Source of the DNA: Corbicula japonica
Taxonomy: Eukaryota; Mollusca; Bivalvia; Venerida; Cyrenidae
Length of the DNA: 64,000 nt
NCBI GenBank assembly: GCA_038501625.1
Contig: JAZAYU010000003.1
Coordinates: 1,863,001 to 1,927,000, forward strand
Reading direction: 5' to 3'
A program made the position numbers and the translations under genes. The notes below the pieces were generated by a model. That model was not told the DNA's origin, did no database searches, and saw nothing but the letters and a program-made list of their open reading frames with translations. Below, piece by piece: positions 10,836 through 21,771 of this stretch (the stretch's first letter is position 1; each line of letters opens with the position of its first letter).

Positions 10836-11787
10836 CCTTACAAGTAACTTGACATCAGATTTTTTCATTCCCCTTTAAAAAAAAAATCATGCTATTTTCC
10901 CCAAAATTATAGGGCATGGGCCCCTTCCCCATTAGTAAAATAATTTAGTGAAAAAAAGCCCTGTAGATGCTTTCAGAGTTAATATGGTATGATTGATAAA
11001 TGAGACAAAAGGCTGTTTATTTGAACGGAATGCTTGCAAACCAAAAACTCTGAAAACATTCAGATTTATTAAATTATTACATGTACATTGAATTTAATAA
11101 TCCACTTTTCAACTGCAATCAGGGGTTTTTTAAGGAAGAGGGGAAGACTCTGGATGCTGGCAAAAGGGGAAAAATGCGTGAAAAATACAAAATTGGGGAA
11201 AATTTAGTTTTCTTACTTGTATTAGCTGCAGTGAATGTTTATACTCAAGTTTATGCTTCTGTCTTTCTTTTTTACTTTATCTTTCATTACCAAGCAGTCT
11301 ATTTAGCATACAGAGGCATATTTCTTTGTTATCTGTTTTTTAACAGTAAAAGAATAAGTTTATTTATACTTGCTCACTTTCGGAGCCTGCTTAAAATGTA
11401 TCCATTAATTGTGTGTTTTGAATCAAAATCATTTCGGATGCAAGATTTCCAGAAATCTTTTGTTTAGGTCAGTGCTTGGGTAGTTATTGATATTTTCCGA
11501 CTTAATTGCTGAATTTCCCAAGAAAATTAAATATTGCTGCTCAAAAGGACGAAAGTTCGAGCAATTCCATTGGACCCCTCCCCACCCTGATACGCACATG
11601 ATTATTCAACACGCGACAAACGATGATAAAAAATGATAATAAAATGTCACAATAATTAATTTTTATTGTAGTTTTGAGTCACATCGTAAATTTGGACTTC
11701 AATGAATACTCCGGAAGATACGGGATATAATATTCTTGGTAAAAAAATGATTGCCCGGCACAGTTCTGAATGAGTGTTTCACTTGAT
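10836..11787. other. Interior of the inverted repeat, no gene seen
   Basis: Poly-A/G-rich GGGGAAAA-type text near 10900 and an unsupported 128-residue ORF at 11081-11467 without recognisable domains. Confidence 0.45.
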
Positions 11788-13299
11788 CAGGGACCGACAA
11801 ATTCTTTGCCCGGTGCCCGCGGGCAACCAGCTTTGATCTGCCGGGCCAGTAAAATTTTAAAGAGCTTGTCCACCAGGCCACCATAAAAATCCGTAATTGG
11901 TTGCCCGGGTGGTAATTAAATCAAGTTGACAAATAAACAAAAGTCGCACAGCAATATACGACTTTCGCTAATCATGAGATTACCGACGAACCCTATGATT
12001 CAGCACTGCCTACCTGTATAAAATTAAAGATCGTCCAATCAACGCTTATCCTTGATTAATTAGCACTACTCGACCCGCCTATATTTCACAATAAAATCGG
12101 TACCATTTTTCTCGCGAGATATTTGATTCTTGCGAGGTTATGCGGCAGCGTGATTACACAAACTGTCAAAACTGTCAAAATTGTGTCTTTGACAATTAAA
12201 AAGGTGTATATCATGGTTTGTCGGCGCTTAATTAATTTTTGACGAGAAGTGATTAGGTAAGTTGATTGCCAATGATTGAATCAATTAGTTCACAGTTGTT
12301 ACTTTAATAGAGTTATTCCAAACTACATTTCTTACAGTACGGACTAATCTCTTCTTTCTACGGAAAATTCCTCAGTTGAATTTTAAAATAATGCTTTAAT
12401 TTATTGATGTATGTGCTTTACAGTGTTTAGTAATAAGGATTAGATTTTTGAATGGATCGTTTTGTGATACGAAGGTAAATATTAGTTTTGCAAAACAGGT
12501 TGTCTAAAGTAAAAAGGGAGATAATAAGTTTGATTATTAAATTGATTAAAATACAAAATCTCTGCAAGTTAATTCGTATGAGCTAAAATATTACTAAATA
12601 AATATGATATAAACAAAAGAAATGAAAAACAGCAAAATTTTTTACAGATTTGTAGCCCGCTTATGTGAAATACAAAAAAACATATATATACTAATCATTA
12701 TATCATGTCAATGAAAATCTAAAGTAAAAAGGGAGATAATAAATCTAATTATTAAATTGATTAAAATACACAATCTCGTAGCTTCTTTTCCTCACTTTGT
12801 TTATAATGTTATTTTCAGAGGACTGAATGAATGAGGTACCAAGTCCAGCACCAGCGGCTTCTGAGGCTGATGAATACCAAGATGATGAAGACCTCGGTGT
12901 TGAAGATTAAGATGACAATCTGTGTCATTTATATGTGACAGTATAAATAACTCTCAAATTCAATGGAATTCTACAGTATATAATACTTTTTGGATCTGTG
13001 TCTTAAATAATAGTGTGAGCTTGGAGTTACCAGTATTTACCTGTGATTTTTGACTGTTATATGAACTCTGCACATTTTTACAATCAGAATAAATTTGCAT
13101 TAATTTATAATTTGTTATTCTGAATACATTGATGTTTAAGGCAGGTGTGTGCATTTTGTTCGTAACATAGGATGTACTGTTATTGCTTAACAAACTGTTT
13201 TTTTGCGATTTACAATTTCATGTGATTTTCCGGGCAACCAGATAAAAATTCTACTTGCCCAGTGAGCAACTGGAAAAATTAGGAATTTGTCGGTCCCTG
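11788..13299. mobile_element. hAT-like element, no intact transposase, 6-bp target duplication
   Basis: Termini are inverted: CAGGGACCGACAAATT on the left, AATTTGTCGGTCCCTG on the right. Direct repeat CTTGAT flanks it (11782-11787 and 13300-13305). Subterminal GGGCAACCAG motifs occur at both ends. A 60-bp internal direct repeat (AAAGTAAAAAGGGAGATAAT) occurs at 12507 and 12721. An acidic 23-residue stub ending EDLGVED lies at about 12830-12910; it may be the last exon of a lost transposase. Length 1512 bp. Confidence 0.75.
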
Positions 13300-13305
13300 C
13301 TTGAT

Positions 13306-14484
13306 TGGTATTTTTGTGACAGAACATTGCGCAGTATTCTATTGTTCGTATTTTGCATTATTCAACATTTGTTCTACCTTACTGTGCAAACAAGACGCAT
13401 CCGTTTAAAAGCACAACGAAGACAATATACTACAACTAGCAATTTACTCAGTTAATCTTCAATTAATTTTCAATTATCAAAACAACAGATTCTTTTTTTG
13501 CCCGGTGTCAGAATACATTCCTCAGTGATAATTAGACTGACATGCGCATGTGTTCACTCGAATGGTTGGGTTTTTTAAAGTGGGCTGAGCTTACTGTTTT
13601 AGCAAAACATTTTTACTATCTAATCATAAATGGTGTGACCTGAAATATTATAGGCGGGGTTTAAATTTACTACGACTGTCTACGTTGATGGTTGTGATTT
13701 TCTTTTTTCAGAAATCCGCGGGAAGAGAAATTCGGCAAACGTGTCGTATTTTAGCTGTAATTTACGGCCGTACGCTCGCTAATGGTACTCAACTGTTGTA
13801 AAATCCACTTCAAAATGGCAGGTAGAATGCCTTTATTCCCAACATGACGCTAATCCAGTGCCAGTAATGTTTAAGTTGACGGCCAGGATACAGTGTCTGT
13901 GACGTAGCGAATCTAAATTTAGTAGCAACCCCAGATGATTTTTTCAAAATATAGTGAGAAGTATGAATTTAGGTTTAAATTAAAGAGCTTGAAGAGAGCT
14001 TTATAACACACTTTAAATTTTTAAAATATCTCATCTACAACCAAAGTTACAGGATTTTGAAGTTGTAAAATTTCAGCAACTTTTATGAAGTTTCTCCTAT
14101 GTAAATCTGCCATTCGCGACAGTCGACCGACGGAACCGCTTTAAAAGTTTTTTACCATAAAAGTCACATAACTTTTTTATTTCTCTACCTATCTTAATGA
14201 AATTTGGTACACCTATGTAATTTTTCCTGCTCTTTCCAATGCTTTAATCAGTTTTGATGTATCATGAGGCAGTAAGGCAATAACTTTATAAAACTGAGAG
14301 AAAAAATTGTGAAAAAAAAGGGTGAAAGTGACAGTTGGTTTTATACCGCTTATTGTTTTCATGTTAAGTACTATATTAGGTTTCAAATAATAATACAACA
14401 GTTACTGAGCAAATAAATATATATAATTCATTAAAAACAGTTGAATACTTGATATTTAACAAACAATATCATAGCATTATTTGT
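13306..14484. other. No gene seen
   Basis: Mixed-composition DNA inside the large inverted repeat; only short unsupported ORFs. Confidence 0.45.
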
Positions 14485-14787
14485 TTAACAAAATGCACAT
14501 ATCAGAAATAGAACATGAAAAGTGTCTTCAAGAAAAATTTCCACGCTTGAACATGCCCCAACTTTACGCTTCTTTTTACCAAATTTCTTTTGTATTTCAA
14601 GAATTTTTGTCATCCGATTGTGTAATGACTTGATACTTGTCTGCTGTAAATAAGGTTGCGATTCACATATCCAGTTGATGACTTTGGTTTGACTTAAATT
14701 TGATTTAGAGGCAAACCTCACTAGCTCTACAATGGTACCATTTTTCAAAGTCCCATTTGGAATTTCTCCAATAGTATTTCCCAACAA
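14485..14787 (-). CDS. Hypothetical ORF, probably of mobile-element origin
   Basis: An ORF of about 100 residues reading into the inner edge of the right arm of the inverted repeat. The text has protein-like composition (VINWICESQPYLQQTSIKSL, then a basic KKFGKKKRK cluster that could be a nuclear signal). No domain is recognised, and no splice partners were established. Its position at the arm border suggests it belongs to the element that carries the arms. It may also be chance. Confidence 0.25.
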   Translation of the reverse strand: MLGNTIGEIPNGTLKNGTIVELVRFASKSNLSQTKVINWICESQPYLQQTSIKSLHNRMTKILEIQKKFGKKKRKVGACSSVEIFLEDTFHVLFLICAFC

Positions 14788-14789
14788 AC

Positions 14790-15885
14790 AAGCCTTTGCA
14801 GCGTTTTTTTTCCTTCTTTAACTACCTCCGCAAAACGGTACCATTCCCAAAGCTGACCAGAGTCTTCCAAATTTAAAGTACCGGACATTCCCAATCCCCA
14901 AAGTTATATTTCCAAGAAGAAACAGTGCCGTTTCCCAATTGACCAAAGAGTTTTTTGCAAGAAATGTCGTTCCGCGTAAAAAAAACGTACCGTTCAAAAG
15001 GGGAGTAACTCTTATCAACGCTCCCGTAGACTCTTACTCAGTTGTAATCATTAAATAAAATAGACATGCGACGTCATTGATCCGGTCCACGTTTTATACA
15101 CGTCCTTTTTTCAGACTGGCTTACGGTAAATAATTGCAAGTTGACTGATTCTTACGTATAAAATTGAAGCGCTATGATCAGTCTCCAGAAACTGAAAGTA
15201 GTTCACAAATTTAACAACAACGTTTAGAATGAGCGATTATTCAAAGGCTGCTGTTAAATAAGAACACTGGCACTCTTTTGTTGCAAGATTTTGGGTATAT
15301 ATCGACCGATCCCATGCCATTGGCGACGAGTCCCGAGTCTGAGCGATTTGAACCAATGAATGTAGGTACCGGTATCGAGCAACCTCCCGTACTTTCCCCC
15401 GAAAATAGGACTGAAACTAAACTTGAATCCAACCTTCTGACGTATTTGGATACCAAACTGAGTCCCACTCAGAAGCTATCCTTGAGCTAGTTGTAGCTCA
15501 AGACACATTGCCTCAACCTGACACTGACTCCAGCCCCCACTCCTTCCTTTATAAATTCAAATGCAAATTCATTTCACATTAATTGCAATCTCAATGAAAC
15601 TTTTCCTGCCAATGGAAATTATTTTTGCATAGACAGGCAGTCATTGGATTGGCTGTAACTTAGTTCTGGCTTAACATTTACATCACTTAAGGGTTTCCTG
15701 TTAAAAAACCAGAGCTTATGATGCTTGGTGAAGCTGAATAAAATCCCTAGTGTTTATTTACATGAATAAAGAAAAAATCCCAAATTTGGCTGATTTGCGA
15801 CTGATTTTTTTCCCAATTTCAAGATTTTACGACGCGAAAATTTCCCAATTGTAGAGGAAGGGAAACCTTTCCCCTTTGGGGAAAA
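14790..15885. repeat. Right arm of a large inverted repeat
   Basis: Inverse of 9955-10835. It carries an extra stretch, about 15060-15540, not found in the left arm, and lacks the BEL/Pao insertion. That gives an empty-site reference: GCTTTGGGAATGGTACCG, read on the minus strand. Confidence 0.7.
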
Positions 15886-16224
15886 AAAACGCTGCTTTGT
15901 CAGTTGAATATGTTGACAAAATATCCCAGGATATGTGTCTGGATCCATTCTTGCTGCAGCGTTTCTGGAACAGATAGAAATTATCCCGTATATATCTACA
16001 TGTAATGTAGACCCTTCATGTACACTAGTACGGCGAATGTCAATCGACCGAATATGCATAATAATTGCAGAAAATGCAAATACTAAATTTCATTCAATTT
16101 ATTCATCATTTTTTACAAGATATTGTTAGCAAATAACGTTAAAATAACGTTAAAACATTTTATTGAACAACAAATAACAAAATGTGACATAAGTATAACG
16201 CTTCGCAAAAAGCGGACAATTCCG
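15886..16224. other. No gene seen
   Basis: Short ORFs on both strands only; no recognised feature. Confidence 0.45.
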
Positions 16225-16640
16225 TATTCACACGAGGGTCGATTTTGCCGAAAATTTCAAAAAGTTCACCCAATTAATTGTTTAAAATGGTTTAAATTAT
16301 TCAATTCAATTATATTTAATATTATTTCAATAATAATCATTCTAAAACAGGCGGATTTTATCGTATTTTTGAAGAAATTTGATTCGTTTCATATACAAAT
16401 TTTTCAAAATGGCGGCAATCGACCCGTCCCAAACGACGGTCGATTTTGCCGTAAATTTCAAAAATTACACTCGATCAATTGTTCAAAATGGTTTGAATTA
16501 TTCAATTCAATTATATTTAATATTATTTTGATAGTTATAATTCTAAAATAGGCCGATTTGATCGTATTTTTGAATAAATTTGTCGACTCATTTAATATGC
16601 AAATTTATCAAAATGGCGGCGGGCGTGTCGATCTTTCTTC
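16225..16640. repeat. Two-copy tandem duplication, about 200 bp
   Basis: Two adjacent copies of GGTCGATTTTGCCG..AATTTCAAAAA..TTATTCAATTCAATTATATT..ATTTTTGAA..CAAAATGGCGGC, beginning near 16237 and 16438. Confidence 0.8.
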
Positions 16641-17744
16641 ACGCGTCAAGATTGGTCGACCTACGAACTTTGAACTTGAAGGCGGAGAACAATTTTAGGC
16701 CGAATGTGATGATTTATATATCATTTTAAAGGTAAGATGTTATATTTTTATATGGTCTGCGAAGAAAATTTATTTACCCAGTGACTTTTGTAAAATTTGC
16801 GGTTAACTTTGGCCTTTCATATCTCCGGCGGTAATGGCGTCAGGAAAATGATCCGAATATCAACAGGAAGCTTGTTCTTTGTTCTTTTTGGATCACGTGA
16901 TGTCATTAATATTCATAAAAACGCTTTTTTCGCGCATGCTAACAAAGACAACCACCCCCTAAAGTACGCGTCCACGATTATGACCCGACGCGGTCAATTG
17001 AAAATTGCCGATTTTTCCACAAATATTAATCAATAAAATAATTATTTGTTTATTGATTTTAATGCTTTATACACCATTAAAAAGATAATTTTATATGCTT
17101 TTAAAATATGTAGGATGTTACCAAGTTATTCTAAAGTATTTTAGAGAAACCTGTTATCAAAGACAACAACCCATTGTTTTACCACATATTCTAGTGGAAT
17201 TATTGGCTTATCTGGGGTTGCTAAATTTAGTAACATTCAACAAATAAAACAAGGTTGCGTATGTACCTAATTTCTGACAAATATTCGTGAAAATTGTGTA
17301 GATTTAGGATGAAATAGATTATGCATAACTATAAACAAGGCTTCCTTTGACGTTTTGCTAAAAAATTATCCCTTTACAAGGGGGAAAGTAATTTTCGTTG
17401 GGGAATTTTTTTCCCGGGGAAGACGCCGACTATCGGCGTCAGTTTGTTAAACTTAAAGAAAAAACCCTGGCAATGAACACTGCCAATTGACTGTTTTGAA
17501 CTATAACGTCACATTCTGAACATATTATCTCTAACTAGCATTTTGAGAAAAGTCTCTACCACAGTTAGCCTCTGTAAGAATGATTAGCTCTGAACTACCT
17601 GTGGATTTGGAAAGATTTCTCACACATAGAGTTCCTGTCCATGTTTAAGCATTCGAGTAATGTCAGCAGCTTCAGTATATTTTTCGTGAAAAACAAAATT
17701 TAAATAATACTTCGAAGATCTTGATGAAGAAGTGGACTTTGGGA
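16641..17744. other. No gene seen
   Basis: AT-rich, with one short perfect hairpin GACGCCGA-CTA-TCGGCGTC near 17422-17440 beside a GGGGAA/TTCCCC patch. A CACGTG lies at about 16905. Confidence 0.45.
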
Positions 17745-18004
17745 TGAGACTGTGATTTTGGGAGTAGCCTCAACCATTTTTCCCAACTTATACGAGGCAT
17801 TTCCTATTTGGCAATGTCAGAAATTTTCTGCATGGGTTCGAGTCGAATACCCCAGACAAACATGCTTGGTGGGAAAGAGCTCCATGGGTAATCTCCCTTT
17901 CACAGCGCCAAAGTGGCAGATTTGGGTTGTAGCCTCGACCAGGATTCGAACCTTGGACCTCCGGCTTACCATGTTGTCGCTCTACCAGTTGAGTTACCGA
18001 GGTC
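17745..18004 (-). mobile_element. tRNA-derived SINE
   Basis: The 74-nt head (18004 to 17931) has tRNA layout: CGAGG/CCTCG acceptor pairing, an A-box-like TGGTAGAGCGA and a perfect B box GGTTCGAATCC. The anticodon stem does not pair, so it is not a working tRNA. A non-tRNA body of about 180 bp follows leftward. A decayed second copy of the body and head lies at 48150-48290. Confidence 0.75.
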
Positions 18005-19202
18005 ACTGGTACGAAATCTACTCACGACCAAGTACTTTACTAGAGGTTTTTGACATGAAACCAAGTTGTAGAGGTCTGGCATGAAACCAATACGGGGAAA
18101 ACCGGGGTTCGTCTCGGTCATAAGAGGACTTTCTCGAAATATCTGCACTATTCAACATGATTCATGCTGGACTTCACAAAAAACACGTCTCGATACTTAT
18201 AAAGTCGGTTACCTACATGCGAAGAGTGCTGTGCGGTTTATCAAATTTTTTTTATTCGTAAATTAAATACTCTTTGAACAGCATTCCCGCCATTTTATTT
18301 GTTACATGATAGGCGACACTTGCTATATAGAAAATTTATCCTCCTCATTAATCAAACAATTCAATTAGACTCGCACACAGTCGCTACACCACACACTCTT
18401 ATGAAGCCGCGTTGAGGTGGCTCTTCGACCAGGGCCGTCTTTAATTGAAAGGAGGGTTATTATAAAATTTGATACTTTGAATGAGATTTATTTAAGTAAA
18501 ATGTTGCTTATTAATAAGGTTTTATGTTCTTCCTACTAACGAGGGGTCCGACAAAAACAGCAATTTGGAGCAAGTTTTTGGATGCATGCCCTTTAAAGAC
18601 TCGAAATTCATTTTTAGCAAAATTTAGTATAACTCTCGACAAACTGTTCCAAGTCAAATTATAACAATATTAAAGCTTAAATTGAATACGTTCATCACCG
18701 TTATATAGGGGAGTTTGTAGCGTGGCAGAAGTTGCTTTGCTAGGCCCTGTAACTCAGACGGCGATGGTTACAGGTCTTAGGCCTGTGGCATTTATAAATT
18801 ATACTAGCTTATGTTATGTGACAGATGTTCAAGCTTCCGTTGCAAATCAGTCTGTATAGTCAGTCACCGATGTCACACAACGGTAATCACATACACATAT
18901 TAGTCTTTTGTTTGCGTCCTTAATCAGTGTTAACGGTAACTGACGCCAAGGCAGATCTGGCTCGGTTCCTCGAATATATAAATGAGATAAGAAACCAATG
19001 AACAAAATGTCATATAGAGACATAATTTAATACTATTCACATCTGCTTCGCTTAGCCAAAGGCGATTTCTACGCAAATGTGCTTTCCACATTTGCCATGG
19101 AGAAAATTTCAGACAACACCTATATTACGTATATTTCGCCAATGACATTTTGAATGATTCCGATATTAAGGTGATATCATTTGTCACAATATTCTGTTAA
19201 AG
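18005..19202. other. No gene seen
   Basis: No coding or repeat signal recognised. Confidence 0.4.
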
Positions 19203-19230
19203 TGGGGGGGGGGGGGGTGGGTGGGGGGAG
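19203..19230 (+). repeat. G-rich homopolymer tract
   Basis: A run of about 15 G followed by GTGGGTGGGGGGA. It is G-quadruplex capable and prone to sequencing or assembly error. Confidence 0.8.
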
Positions 19231-19596
19231 TGTGGTGACCTATTTTCATAAAATTCATGATATTTAATAATTATAAATCTTCTTATTACTTCAGATATCA
19301 ATTATAGGGCATATACATGTTACAGGTCAATCAGGAATTATAAAAAAAAATTAGAAATATGAAACAATTTTTCTCACTGAGTGTAGCATTATTGCCGGGA
19401 GTCCAAACTTCCAAATTATCCACCATAGTATTAAACTACAGTCACAGGAAGGTTGTTTATATCAAGGTTAACAACGTCTTAGAATTTAGTTTAATAAACT
19501 TTACTAGAACAATAGTTATAAACAATGGAAACATGAATGTCAAATTTTCCTTTTGTAGTCACTGGGAGAAACATGTTTTGCTATTGTTCTAGTACA

Positions 19597-19900
19597 TTAG
19601 TGTATTATGTATACATGACCGAGACGCACACAAAGTAGGAGTTTTACTATGTATACATGACCTAGACACACACAAAGTAGGAGTTTTACTATGTATACAT
19701 GACCTAGACACACACAAAGTAGGAGTTTTACTGTCCGAGACACACACACAAAGTAGGAGTTTTACTATGTTTACATGACCTAGACACAAACAAAGAGGGA
19801 GTTTTTCATTATGTTTACATGACAGAGACACTCACAAAGTTGGAGTTTTACTATGTATACATGACCGAGACACACGCAAAGTAGGAGTTTGTATACATTA
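19597..19900. repeat. 42-bp minisatellite
   Basis: About seven units of TATGTATACATGACCTAGAC then ACACACAAAGTAGGAGTTTTAC, some shortened. The minus-strand ORF of 80 residues across it is simply the repeat read in frame. Confidence 0.9.
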
Positions 19901-20155
19901 CCGAGACACAAACAATGAAAGCTGCTGTATACTTCGATGCACTGAATTAAAGATATATTTATTATCTTAGGGGATAAAATTCACTTCAAACAGCAAACTT
20001 TTGGAATACATTTTGTAGTTTGATACATACAGGTGAGATAGGCATGGACAACTCCAGACTTTATCGAAGCACCAGACATGGCAGCTTTCACATAACCAAG
20101 AGCGCTTTCTACACAAAGTGGCTGAAGATTGGCAGAAATGTCGCCTTTTCAGCCA

Positions 20156-20212
20156 CTCGGATGCTTGAGATTAGAAAGTAGTTTCCATGGTCAGCTTTAT
20201 AACCTTGGGCAC
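20156..20212. mobile_element. Family C MITE, half copy (3)
   Basis: Only the right half survives: CAGCCACTCGGATGCTTGAG to CTTTATAACCTTGGGCAC. Confidence 0.7.
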
Positions 20213-20284
20213 AGGACGTGCATTTCGAATTCTCAGAAGAGAATTTAGAAATTAGAATCGTAAGACGATTTGTTAATAATGGAT

Positions 20285-20500
20285 TCCGAATTACAATAGA
20301 TGCAAATGGAACTTTGAAAGCCATCGAACACGACAAAATATGAAAACATTGCAGGTTCGGTTTGATTAAGCCTGTTCATGGGCAGTAAAGGAAATGCATA
20401 TTACTGCACACGCCGCCGAGCCCCGGGATGAGCGCAACTCAATATTTACACCAATAAATAGCACAATTTTGATCCATCCCAAACGATGGTATGCATATGG
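20285..20500 (-). repeat. Family E dispersed repeat
   Basis: Reverse complement matches 61430-61650 closely, including TATTGAGTTGCGCTCA, TACTGCCCATGAACAGGC and GTGTTCGATGGCTTTCAAAG. Confidence 0.8.
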
Positions 20501-20688
20501 CGGTCAACATGGAAGTCGGATTGGTATCTTTTAATACGACTTGCGAAAAATAAACTATAATTTGACAACTTTTGTTTTGAGTGTGTACGATGCATAGACA
20601 GATGATTTTTTTTATATTTTGAATAATGCGTACTACGATCGACTTCCAGATTTGAGGTGTGATATTAGTCTTGCTAAAACCAGTGTGC

Positions 20689-20828
20689 AAGGTAATAAAA
20701 CTGATCATGGAAACCAGTCTCAAATCTCAAGTATCTGATTGGCTAAAATGGCAACCAGTCGCCATTTCAGCCAATCAGATGCTTGAGATTTGAGACTGGT
20801 TTCCGAACTCAGTTTTATAACCTTGGGA
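20689..20828. mobile_element. Family C palindromic MITE, copy 4
   Basis: Both arms are present; the stem spans nearly the whole element, with CAGTCGCCATTTCAGCCAAT on the right arm. Confidence 0.9.
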
Positions 20829-21050
20829 CCAGGTCAAAGAAGTGGAAAACAAACGCCATTGCTACTTCCTGATTCATTGTTATCGCATGTTACCCATTCT
20901 ACCACAAAACACTAAATTGTTATCAAATTCAATGACACTTTCCTCATTTAAATATTTACACAGACACTTGATAGGTGTAACGAAATATAGTGCTTTAATA
21001 GTGGCATCTTGAAAGATGTTTAACCTGTTGATACTTCCTCGTACTGGCTC

Positions 21051-21192
21051 CAAGGTTATAAAGCTGAGATTGGAATCCAGTCTTAAATCTCAAGCATCTG
21101 ATTGGCAGAAATGGCGACTGGTCGCCATTTCAGCCAATCAGATGCTTGAGATTTGAGACTGGTTTCCATGCTCAGTTTTATAACCTTGGGCA
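21051..21192. mobile_element. Family C palindromic MITE, copy 5
   Basis: Complete copy from CAAGGTTATAAAGCTGAG to CTCAGTTTTATAACCTTGGG. It lies about 580 bp downstream of the TLR stop codon. Confidence 0.9.
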
Positions 21193-21771
21193 CTGATTCA
21201 TTAAGGAGACACAAACATAGTAACGGGTAAAAGTATGGTAAATGTTCACAAATGAATTCTGTGTAAAATAATGCCTGTCTTGATGAAGATTTTACATTTA
21301 TTCTATTCATCTGTGGTTGAATCGTCATTTGCGCGCTGAAATCAGGCGTATCATTTCCTTGCTGATCATGCACACACTAAAACAAAAGGAAATACCATTT
21401 GCATCAAAACTCTAAAGTCATGTACAGTATATTTGAGGGAACGCAAACCTGCACTTTGGATGGGGTAATGCAAAAACTTTGAAAGAGTTTTTTTTCTAAG
21501 AAAGTTTTAATTTCAAAATAAAATTAGACCCACTCATTACACACACACACTAGAAAAAATAATAGTTCCATATATTGAAAATAACACACAGCTCAAAAGG
21601 TAAACACAAGTGAATTTTACAGGTACATTGTAAAAGCATTTGCGTCCTGAAGATAAAATAAGCAAAGTAAAGAAATTTTGCAAGAAAGACTACCATCATG
21701 TCTACAGTCCAAACATCAAATATAAAGCTGACAGCTATTCTTAATTAACTCGTTAAGGATTTCTTTCGTAT
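21193..21771. other. Probable 3' flank of the TLR gene
   Basis: No gene is seen. A possible AATAAA on the minus strand lies near 21302-21297, about 470 nt after the stop codon. Confidence 0.4.

Noticed and set aside
11081..11467. 128-residue plus-strand ORF
   Set aside because: No domain, start context or splice support; hydrophobic content comes from T-rich DNA.
15278..15490. 70-residue plus-strand ORF with protein-like composition
   Set aside because: It lies in the stretch unique to one arm of the inverted repeat, has no recognisable domain, and the opposite strand is equally open.
17931..18004. tRNA gene on the minus strand
   Set aside because: Length and B box fit, but the anticodon stem does not pair and repeat body follows; it is a SINE head.
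19589..19900. CRISPR-like regular repeat spacing
   Set aside because: The spacers are themselves part of the 42-bp minisatellite unit and the window is eukaryotic.
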